Shown here in pieces: positions 12,239 to 18,621 of a DNA stretch of 36,313 nucleotides (position 1 is the stretch's first letter; every line of letters starts with the position of its first letter). Made by a program: the position numbers and the translations under genes. Origin of the DNA: a virus; the IMG/VR virus record IMGVR_UViG_3300025326_000125, positions 1-36,313 of that record; one strand, given 5' to 3'. Under the pieces are notes generated by a model that was given only the letters and a program-made list of their open reading frames with translations, did no database searches and had not been told where the DNA came from.

Positions 12239-12793
12239 GTGACTATATCTGAAAAATATAAGTTATTACGACCACGAATTTCTGATGGTGATTTAATTCT
12301 GTTCAAGGGAACTGGAATTGTTGCTAGAACAATTCGTTGGTTTGATAGTTCTTATTATTCTCATATTGGAGTAGTTGTTGAAAAACATGGGGCTTTGTTT
12401 ATTGTAGATTCTAACGGAAATGGAGTACAAGCTGATAGATTATCTTGGAGAATTAATTCTTATAAAGATAAAGCTGATTTCTGTATTATGAAACCACTAC
12501 ACGATGCTCAGACAATAAATATTCACATGAATCATTTATTAAAAAAAAGTGATGAGAAGTGGATTAAGTATGATTTTAAGAATGGATTAAAGGAAATGTT
12601 TAATCGCAAATTTAAAACTAAGTTTAAAATAACTCTTAATGATGAAAGGGATATTTGTTCTGACTTTGTGAGTAAATACGCTTCTTCATTAGGACTTGTT
12701 AATATAGGATTTCTTGATTTACCAATATCATTTCCTCAAGATTACACTAGGTTTATGAACGGCATGAATGTTATGGTAATAAACGGAATTTAA
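12239..12793 (+). CDS. Permuted NlpC/P60-like (YiiX/YebB-type) cysteine hydrolase
   Basis: A 184-residue protein starting at GTG (12239). GDLILFKG (residues 17-24), then YYSHIGVVVE with H42, then DICSDFVSKY with C140. The order His before Cys marks the circularly permuted branch of the papain-like NlpC/P60 superfamily (YiiX/DUF830-like). Members hydrolyse peptide, amide or thioester bonds, often in the cell wall or in lipids. In a phage fibre/lysis region, peptidoglycan cleavage during entry or lysis is the likely job. No signal peptide. There is no in-frame ATG before GDLILF, which supports the GTG start. Confidence 0.72.
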   Translation: MTISEKYKLLRPRISDGDLILFKGTGIVARTIRWFDSSYYSHIGVVVEKHGALFIVDSNGNGVQADRLSWRINSYKDKADFCIMKPLHDAQTINIHMNHLLKKSDEKWIKYDFKNGLKEMFNRKFKTKFKITLNDERDICSDFVSKYASSLGLVNIGFLDLPISFPQDYTRFMNGMNVMVINGI

Positions 12794-12798
12794 TAAGC

Positions 12799-13218
12799 AT
12801 GAGTCAGAACAAGGAACGATTTAGGGTTTATGGAGCTAACGTTCCTGTAAATTTAAAAGCCTGTTTTTATTGTAAGGCAAGTTTAGATGATTATGACCGA
12901 ACCGTTGACCATCTTATTCCTGAAAGTCGCGGAGGAATAAGAGCCAATAGCAACAAGGTTCCTGCGTGTGAGGGGTGTAATCGGCTAAAGGGCGACATGA
13001 CTCCTGATGAATTTAAGCGCGCTCTTTGCGCCATGATTAAGCTTGAAATACGTGAACACAAAAAGCGTTATGGTTATTTAAGAAAAATTGAAATATCTGT
13101 TGAAGAAATAATAACATCTAAGAAGCCCGAAGAAAGACGCGATGATACCCAGACTGTCGTTGCGCATCCAAAACAACGACATGAAAAAAACGTTTCACCT
13201 GTTACACGCGGAGCTTGA
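12799..13218 (+). CDS. HNH endonuclease
   Basis: A 139-residue protein with a compact HNH fold: C22-x2-C25 and C57-x2-C60 as structural zinc ligands, D37-H38 (TVDHLIPESRGG) and N52 as catalytic or metal residues. The C-terminal half is basic and probably binds DNA. It starts 6 nt after the hydrolase stop and overlaps the next gene. HNH nucleases encoded next to terminases assist packaging cleavage in several cohesive-end phages, and that is the likely role here. A free-standing homing nuclease is the alternative, but the close packing argues against a recent insertion. Confidence 0.88.
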   Translation: MSQNKERFRVYGANVPVNLKACFYCKASLDDYDRTVDHLIPESRGGIRANSNKVPACEGCNRLKGDMTPDEFKRALCAMIKLEIREHKKRYGYLRKIEISVEEIITSKKPEERRDDTQTVVAHPKQRHEKNVSPVTRGA

Positions 13219-13741
13219 CCGCATAAAAGATAGGTTAGTTTCCATTGATACTATCTTTTTTTTAGACAAAGAAACAGGCGAAATGATTCCTGTTGCCGAG
13301 TCTATTCCTGAAGAAGCTGAGCTTTTAATACAAAAAATTAAGCGCAGAAAATCATCTTCCATGAAGTTCATTATGATGTATCAAGAGTCAAGTGAATACG
13401 TTTCAAAAACACTCTCCTCCAGCTCTGCTAAAATACTCTCACTCTTCGTTGGTAAAATGTCATTCGATAACTGTGTTTATGGGTACAGTTATCGAGACAT
13501 TTCCCGTACACTTTCCATGTCAACAAAAACTGTTGGCAGAGCCGTTAATGAAATGGAACTCGCAGGAATTGTCAACATCCACAAACAAAAAGGCAGAATG
13601 GTTTATGTTATAAATCCAGCTTACGTGTGGAAGGGCTCTTTTTACAAGATACAAGATAAGTTGGGCGGATTTAAACAGCAAATGATTAACGAGAATTCGT
13701 TTTTAAAAGCAAGAAAAGAAAATGCAGAAGGTCAAGATTGA
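13181..13741 (+). CDS. Winged-helix protein, RepL-like; replication initiator or small terminase
   Basis: From ATG 13181 it encodes 186 residues; a frame-compatible ATG at 13142 would add 13 and overlap the HNH gene by 77 nt, so the later start is preferred. The C-terminal half holds a helix-turn-helix (YSYRDISRTLSMSTKTVGRA, then VNEMELAGIVNIHKQKGRMV) and ends YVINPAYVWKGSF. That arrangement, with the INPxxxxKG tail, resembles plasmid RepL-type initiators. Its place directly before the large terminase, and overlapping it, is where a small terminase normally lies, so a packaging-initiation role is also possible. Confidence 0.6.
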   Translation: MKKTFHLLHAELDRIKDRLVSIDTIFFLDKETGEMIPVAESIPEEAELLIQKIKRRKSSSMKFIMMYQESSEYVSKTLSSSSAKILSLFVGKMSFDNCVYGYSYRDISRTLSMSTKTVGRAVNEMELAGIVNIHKQKGRMVYVINPAYVWKGSFYKIQDKLGGFKQQMINENSFLKARKENAEGQD

Positions 13742-15797
13742 CGACATATTTACCGAAGACCCTGACAGGGTGATGACTTCTCAGTGGAAGCCTAACCATG
13801 AGCCGTTAGATTATCCTACGGAATTTGTTAAGTGGATTAACTCTATGAATAGTGGGTGGCGCAACATGACGTATTACGAACCGTTTGAGCTGTACGTAAA
13901 ACAAGCCGAACAATGGTGTAGAGAAGAAGATGAAATTTTAAATTACAGGGATGAGGAAACACAGGAAGATTATATTTATCAGGAATACAAAAGATGTGAC
14001 GACAATACTTTGTATTTCGCCAACAAATACGGATATATCAAGGACGGTGATATTGAGGGTGGAGAAACCCGATACAAGGCGTGGAGAGCTCAGCAGATAA
14101 TTTTATTTTTACTTGATTGCGGCTACAACCTCCTTATTGGAAAGGCAAGGCAGATTGGTTTTACAACCACGCTTGGCCTCGCTGCCGACAAGCGAATAAT
14201 ATTCCGTAATTCTTATTTTGTAAAGTTTATTACTCACTCTGAAAAGAAGGGTAGGGAAATTTTTCGAGACAAGATTCGGTGGGCATTTGGAAAAGTACCC
14301 AACTGGCTTCGTGAAGAAGTTTATAATGATGCCAATGATGTTTTGTCAATGGAAAGCAAAGCGAACAAAGGAGAAACAGAAGGTAAGTATTCTCGTGTTG
14401 AAGTGGTAGCTCCGGTTGTTGACGCTATTAATGGTGGTTCGCCAAACTTAGTTCTTGTAGATGAGATTGGCTCAATTGAAATTTTTGGACAAATGGTTGC
14501 AGAGGGTCGTCCTACTTTATTCCAGTTTGAGGTTGCTACCGGAAGAATGAAAATGAGAAGACAGCTTGTTGCTTGGGGGACTGGCGGTGAAATGGACAAG
14601 GGTGGCGCAGTGTTTGAGTCAGAGTTTAAGGCCGCAATGGAGGCTTGGCGTAAAAAGAATTTTTCTTATGGAATTATTCCGCTGTTTTTTGATGCGTATG
14701 CCCGTCAAGGAATGAATGACACTATTTATGAATCCGAAAAAGCTGTCTATTATAGTAAGACAGGAGTGGAGGCTGAGATTTCAAAAGTGCAATTCCACCA
14801 GCACTACCCAATAACTTACGATGATATGTTCTTACGAAAAGCCAGAACAATTATACCGGTATCTGACTGTAATAAGCATCTACTTAGAATATATAATCTT
14901 AAGGTTGAGCAGTCTCCGCAGTACGGATACTTTGAGCCAATTTTTGATAAATCAAAACCAACTCCAGACGGGGTGTTGCCTTATAAATTAATTGGCTCAA
15001 GCTGGATGCCAACCGGCTCTGAGTCTGACGACAGGACTACCGCTGTGATTCATAAACACCCACCTCATGGTGAGGTTTGGGATTATCGCTGGTATCAGGG
15101 CACTGACCCTATAAACTCGCAAACAGGACACTCAAAAATGTCCTCATCTGTTTGGGATGCCTATGAAAACACGTTTTCCTCTGTGGTGTTTTGGAGGACG
15201 CGATTGTTTAAGGAATGTTATCTTCAATGCTTACTTCAAGGACTGTATTATGACCAACGGAATCTTGGCGGAATAAAAGAACTTCTTGAGAGTAATATCG
15301 GTGACATGTATCAGGATTTTCAGGAACAACTAGGGTTTGACCGGAGGCTTGTGGCTAATGCTGCGCTGCCTATTCCGTTGCAAACTACAAGCGGAAAGTG
15401 GTTCGGAATAAACAATAGGTCAAACACCGCCTCTGGAATAACTAACCGGATTATTGAAATGATTGACAGTTATGCTGATAATATATCTATTCCTTGGCTG
15501 TTTGTTCAGTTAAAGACGTTTGTGGAAAAAGACCTAAGTCACGGTGATTCGCAAAGACAGACAAGGTATCAGGCCGCTGACCGTAAACGAGACTATGATG
15601 ACGTTATCTTTTCTATGGCATTTGCTTATATAAACGCCCAAGCACACAATCGCTTTGAGCCTACAAGAATAGACATTGAACAAGCAAGTAAGCCAATAAT
15701 TAAGGTCATCCAAGATGGTCGTACAAATTTTAAACAAAGAAGGGCTGTTGTTAATAAAGATGGAAAAATAATAAGATTTTTAAGCGATGGGCGTTAG
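13722..15797 (+). CDS. terL: Terminase large subunit
   Basis: Packages DNA into the prohead with ATP, then cuts it. A 691-residue protein with a Walker-A-like GKARQIGFTT at about residues 143-152 and Walker B plus catalytic Glu at LVLVDEIGS (about 242-250). A coupling region WGTGGEMDKGG follows. RNase-H-type nuclease acidic residues appear in YQGTDPINS (about 457) and RDYDDVIFSMAFA (about 620). Walker A of the KxRQxGxTT sort is found in crAss-like and several other phage terminases. The length is in the usual range of 550-750 residues. It overlaps the winged-helix gene by 20 nt and is followed by a gap with a promoter box. Confidence 0.93.
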   Translation: MQKVKIDDIFTEDPDRVMTSQWKPNHEPLDYPTEFVKWINSMNSGWRNMTYYEPFELYVKQAEQWCREEDEILNYRDEETQEDYIYQEYKRCDDNTLYFANKYGYIKDGDIEGGETRYKAWRAQQIILFLLDCGYNLLIGKARQIGFTTTLGLAADKRIIFRNSYFVKFITHSEKKGREIFRDKIRWAFGKVPNWLREEVYNDANDVLSMESKANKGETEGKYSRVEVVAPVVDAINGGSPNLVLVDEIGSIEIFGQMVAEGRPTLFQFEVATGRMKMRRQLVAWGTGGEMDKGGAVFESEFKAAMEAWRKKNFSYGIIPLFFDAYARQGMNDTIYESEKAVYYSKTGVEAEISKVQFHQHYPITYDDMFLRKARTIIPVSDCNKHLLRIYNLKVEQSPQYGYFEPIFDKSKPTPDGVLPYKLIGSSWMPTGSESDDRTTAVIHKHPPHGEVWDYRWYQGTDPINSQTGHSKMSSSVWDAYENTFSSVVFWRTRLFKECYLQCLLQGLYYDQRNLGGIKELLESNIGDMYQDFQEQLGFDRRLVANAALPIPLQTTSGKWFGINNRSNTASGITNRIIEMIDSYADNISIPWLFVQLKTFVEKDLSHGDSQRQTRYQAADRKRDYDDVIFSMAFAYINAQAHNRFEPTRIDIEQASKPIIKVIQDGRTNFKQRRAVVNKDGKIIRFLSDGR

Positions 15798-15813
15798 TGA
15801 ATTGAAAAATAAT

Positions 15814-15821
15814 TATATTTG
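15814..15821 (+). promoter_or_regulatory. TATATTTG -7 box downstream of terL
   Basis: Exact TAnnTTTG match in the 89-nt gap after the terminase. A start site near 15,828 would give a leader of about 60 nt carrying a small hairpin (AGTCG/CGACT around 15,850-15,866) before the ATG at 15887. Confidence 0.55.
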
Positions 15822-15886
15822 TGCAGTTACACTGTTATTAACCAATACTGAGTCGTTATAGCGACTTTGTGTAAAACCCTTTAATT

Positions 15887-16669
15887 ATGGCACAGAAACC
15901 ATTTGAAACCGCAGTTTTAAACCTTTTATTAGGCGCTGCAAACACCGACCTTACGGGCGGAAAATTCACCGTGTTAGACAACGCTGGTGTTGAGCTTTTA
16001 ACTAGAATCAGAACTACTGATGGTACTTCTTTTTCTAAAGCCGCTTATTCAGCAGGTGTGGCCTCTGAAAAAGATTACGACTTAACTGGGATTTCCTTAT
16101 TGGCAAATTCACAATATCGCCTAACGGTTGCTATTGATGGTCGTGTTGATTTTTCAAGTGGTGGCGGAAAAGAAACCAATGCTCTTTTTATTACTCGTGA
16201 GTATGTTGTTTCAACAGGAACATCCGTACCAACGGCTGATGACATTAAAGACCTGTTTATTGAAAGAATTAACCTTGACCAATTTGCTGGAGTAACAGCT
16301 TCAAGCGGTGGTGTAGGAATTCTTACATTAGTGCTTGATAGCGTTAGCTTCGGTGACTTTGAAGTTGAAGCTCCGGTTGGTGCTGTTGAGGCGATTATTG
16401 TTGCTTATGTTGCTCCTTCAGGAACACCTTCAATTGTTGAAGCCTTAGCTCCGACAAAAAGCAGTCCTACTGCAAACTATACAACTTGGAAAATATCTTA
16501 TGACCGTCCATTCCGCAGCGGTGCTGTGAGTGGAAGTATTGTTAAGCAGCCTGAGTTTGTATATATTTTTGCGGATGCTTTGGCCGCGAACTACGCAGCT
16601 TTTGAAACAGCACTTGATGACATCTTAGATGGTAGTCACTTACCGGTTGCTGATTATTTAGGAATCTAG
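15887..16669 (+). CDS. Putative abundant virion protein (260 aa), function unknown
   Basis: A 260-residue protein with tail-tube or decoration-protein-like composition: Ala/Gly/Thr-rich, no Cys, alternating beta segments (TGGKFTVLDNAGVELLTRIR, YRLTVAIDGRVDF, ILTLVLDSVSFGDFEVEAP) and a short helical C-terminus (ALAANYAAFETALDDILDG). It has its own promoter box and terminator, so it is a monocistronic unit, as expected for a protein needed in large amounts. Codon use is more GC-rich and regular than in the fibre region. Candidates are head decoration, head-fibre or major tail-type protein; no motif decides. Confidence 0.7.
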   Translation: MAQKPFETAVLNLLLGAANTDLTGGKFTVLDNAGVELLTRIRTTDGTSFSKAAYSAGVASEKDYDLTGISLLANSQYRLTVAIDGRVDFSSGGGKETNALFITREYVVSTGTSVPTADDIKDLFIERINLDQFAGVTASSGGVGILTLVLDSVSFGDFEVEAPVGAVEAIIVAYVAPSGTPSIVEALAPTKSSPTANYTTWKISYDRPFRSGAVSGSIVKQPEFVYIFADALAANYAAFETALDDILDGSHLPVADYLGI

Positions 16670-16676
16670 TAAAACT

Positions 16677-16701
16677 AAGGGGAGCTAAAAACTCCCCTTT
16701 T
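16677..16701 (+). terminator. Rho-independent terminator
   Basis: Perfect 8-bp stem AAGGGGAG/CTCCCCTT with a CTAAAAA loop, ending in TTTT, 8 nt after the stop of the 260-residue gene. Confidence 0.88.
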
Positions 16702-16712
16702 AACTTTATATC

Positions 16713-17156
16713 ATGGCAGTAGCTAAAATGTTTAAAAAAACAAGCGAGGACGACAATGCTCTTCCCGATAAGCTACCCCGTGTAAAAAAGGAAAAATACA
16801 ATAAAGAGTCTTACGTTTCTCGTAAGCAACAACGAACTCAGCAAAAGGAAAACGTTAAGCGAGGTCAAAAAACATTAATGGAGGTTAACCCTTCTTTAAA
16901 GCGAAGGAAAGCTAAGAGAATATCTCAGCACGCCAATTCGCCTAAAAGCCAATTTCAGCACAGGGCATCTACCGCTATAACTGACGCTTCCGCAAAAAGA
17001 AGTATCGGCATGAAGGTAGTTGACACAAGCAAGGATAAAAAACAGCCAAAGGGTAGTGGAAAAGAAGCTGCCGCTGAGTCAGCCTTTAACGCATACCTTA
17101 AAAGGGCAGAGCAAAGAGATAAAGCATTAGGAATCAAAATTAAAAAACAAAAATAA
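16713..17156 (+). CDS. Very basic Lys/Arg-rich protein 1 (147 aa)
   Basis: About one third of its residues are Lys or Arg (KLPRVKKEKYNKESYVSRKQ, SLKRRKAKRISQHA, ALGIKIKKQK). No hydrophobic core is evident, so it is probably mostly disordered and nucleic-acid binding. First of four consecutive small basic genes between terL and portal. Shares ESYVSRK-type wording with basic protein 3 (ESYVSKPMKRKK). Likely a packaged DNA-condensing or RNA-binding protein, or an assembly cofactor; no family recognised. Confidence 0.7.
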   Translation: MAVAKMFKKTSEDDNALPDKLPRVKKEKYNKESYVSRKQQRTQQKENVKRGQKTLMEVNPSLKRRKAKRISQHANSPKSQFQHRASTAITDASAKRSIGMKVVDTSKDKKQPKGSGKEAAAESAFNAYLKRAEQRDKALGIKIKKQK

Positions 17157-17157
17157 T

Positions 17158-17490
17158 ATGCCATACACATCAGATTATGCCCGTAAAGCTATGGGCGAAA
17201 AAACACCAGCTTCTAAAACCGTTAAGGTTCAATCTGGAACAGGCGGAAACTTCGGAAACATTAAGTTTACCGGCACAACCAAAAAAACAGCTAAGGGCTC
17301 AAAAACAAAACTGAAAAGTGATTTTGGAAGCATTACCGAGCGCGTTAAAAAAGGTAAAGGTGGCTCGACTGATATGACTGGAGTTACCGCTAAGGTGAAA
17401 TCAAACACTCGCAGAACAAAAACAGTTATGAAAAACAAAGCAACCGGAGCTAAGATTACTGAAGTTAAACGTTTCAAAAAAGCAATGTAA
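17158..17490 (+). CDS. Very basic protein 2 (110 aa)
   Basis: Begins MPYTSDYARKAMGEKTPASK, then repeats short Gly/Thr/Lys stretches (GNIKFTGTTKKTAKGSKTKL, AKVKSNTRRTKTVMKNKATG). It has no acidic patches apart from a few Asp and Glu, and a histone-tail-like composition. It follows basic protein 1 with one spacer base. Likely disordered and DNA-associated; function unknown. Confidence 0.7.
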   Translation: MPYTSDYARKAMGEKTPASKTVKVQSGTGGNFGNIKFTGTTKKTAKGSKTKLKSDFGSITERVKKGKGGSTDMTGVTAKVKSNTRRTKTVMKNKATGAKITEVKRFKKAM

Positions 17491-17492
17491 TT

Positions 17493-17774
17493 ATGGGAGA
17501 TACTGATGGTAAATCGAAAACTAAACTTGTCAGGGCTGCTAAAAAGGGCGATAAGCTTTCAAGAAGTGGCACAGCAAAATTAATGGGAGAGTTTTCACAA
17601 GAAGCTGCATCGCCTAAAATGCAACTGATGATGCGTAAAAGAGAGATTCCTTATAAGGTTGCTCCTAAAAAAGCTACCAAAGTTTCTTCAAGCGACACAG
17701 CCTCAAAGAAACTTAAACAACGTGACCCACGCGAAAGTTATGTTTCTAAACCGATGAAACGCAAAAAAAGATAA
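17493..17774 (+). CDS. Very basic protein 3 (93 aa)
   Basis: MGDTDGKSKTKLVRAAKKGD, then SRSGTAKLMGEF, PKKATKVSSSDTASKKLKQR and the tail ESYVSKPMKRKKR. Rich in Lys and Ser. The ESYVSxxxxRK segment matches the one near the start of basic protein 1, which suggests a shared binding motif or common origin. Two-base spacing after basic protein 2. Confidence 0.7.
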   Translation: MGDTDGKSKTKLVRAAKKGDKLSRSGTAKLMGEFSQEAASPKMQLMMRKREIPYKVAPKKATKVSSSDTASKKLKQRDPRESYVSKPMKRKKR

Positions 17775-17776
17775 TC

Positions 17777-18037
17777 ATGGATAAAGTAAAAAAATACTCA
17801 ACAACAAACCCAGAACTAAATCAACGGACTACTATTAAGGAAAAGAGCCGAGGCGGAAAGCCAGTTAAGTTGGTTAGAAAAACCTACCAACTTGATGATA
17901 ATGGCAAGGGAAAGGGAAAGCGCATCCAGAAAAAGGTTGTTAATCTAAAGAAACACACCACGAAAATAAAAGGCCAGTACAAGGTTGCTGAGCCGGTTAA
18001 GCGCGTTTCTAAGGTGGAGGCTTTTGGTGGATACTAA
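17777..18037 (+). CDS. Very basic protein 4 (86 aa)
   Basis: MDKVKKYSTTNPELNQRTTI, a middle with KSRGGKPVKLVRKTYQLDDN, GKGKGKRIQKKVVNLKK and a C-terminal VAEPVKRVSKVEAFGGY. The middle could form a beta hairpin; the rest looks disordered and basic. Last of the four basic genes. Its end overlaps the likely GTG start of the next gene by 11 nt. Confidence 0.7.
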   Translation: MDKVKKYSTTNPELNQRTTIKEKSRGGKPVKLVRKTYQLDDNGKGKGKRIQKKVVNLKKHTTKIKGQYKVAEPVKRVSKVEAFGGY

Positions 18038-18620
18038 TGACGATGTTTCTTTGTTTGAGCCAACTGGTAGGGATATGCTTTTTGAGTATCCTGAGCTTGG
18101 AAAGTATCCTGAGTTTTTAGAACTAAAAGCAAGGGATTTAAAACTTGCTTGGTTTATTGGCAACAGAACAAGTCCATTTGTTAAAGCAGGATACGCTCCG
18201 GCAAAAAGGATAGACGCTGCGATAAGAACCGTTTATACCGAGAAAGCACTTGACCGACCAGAGGTTAAGGATATGCTTAAGGGGGTAATTCCTCCGCACA
18301 TAATGTTAGCCATTCAGCGCATGGCTGTTTTTAGTCCGTCACACAGGCTAAGGGCTAAATTAGGAAGTGAGTATATTTTTGAAGAGTTACTAGACATGAT
18401 TTACTTGACACCGGAGGAAAAGCTTCTAATGAAGATGGATGCCGATTTGAAAAAGAAACATGCAGACTTGTTGATAAAAGTAAACTCTGAATTACCGAGC
18501 ATAATCCAGACCATTGAATCTGGGTATGGTGTTGGTAATAAAAAGGATAAAAAAGAAAACAAGGAAGGTAAAGTTTTAACTTCGGTTAGAAACATAAGAG
18601 ATAGATTACAAAATAGTTGA
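18027..18620 (+). CDS. Hypothetical protein upstream of portal (197 aa)
   Basis: The frame opens at 17985, but residues before Asp-Thr-Asn-Asp-Asp lie inside the basic gene and read unlike the rest; GTG at 18027 is the likelier start. The protein has an aromatic N-terminal half (LFEYPELGKYPEFLELKARD, LAWFIGNRTSPFV), a helical middle (PPHIMLAIQRMAVFSPSHRL) and a long charged coiled-coil-type C-terminus ending in a Lys/Glu run. It sits between the basic genes and portal. crAss-like phages carry hypothetical genes of similar place, but I cannot assign a function; a portal- or packaging-related role is a guess. Confidence 0.62.
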   Translation: MDTNDDVSLFEPTGRDMLFEYPELGKYPEFLELKARDLKLAWFIGNRTSPFVKAGYAPAKRIDAAIRTVYTEKALDRPEVKDMLKGVIPPHIMLAIQRMAVFSPSHRLRAKLGSEYIFEELLDMIYLTPEEKLLMKMDADLKKKHADLLIKVNSELPSIIQTIESGYGVGNKKDKKENKEGKVLTSVRNIRDRLQNS

Positions 18621-18621
18621 T

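Noticed and set aside
13142-13180. Upstream ATG for the winged-helix gene
   Set aside because: Would extend the overlap with HNH to 77 nt and adds residues (MIPRLSLRIQNND) not resembling the rest; ATG 13181 is the simpler start.
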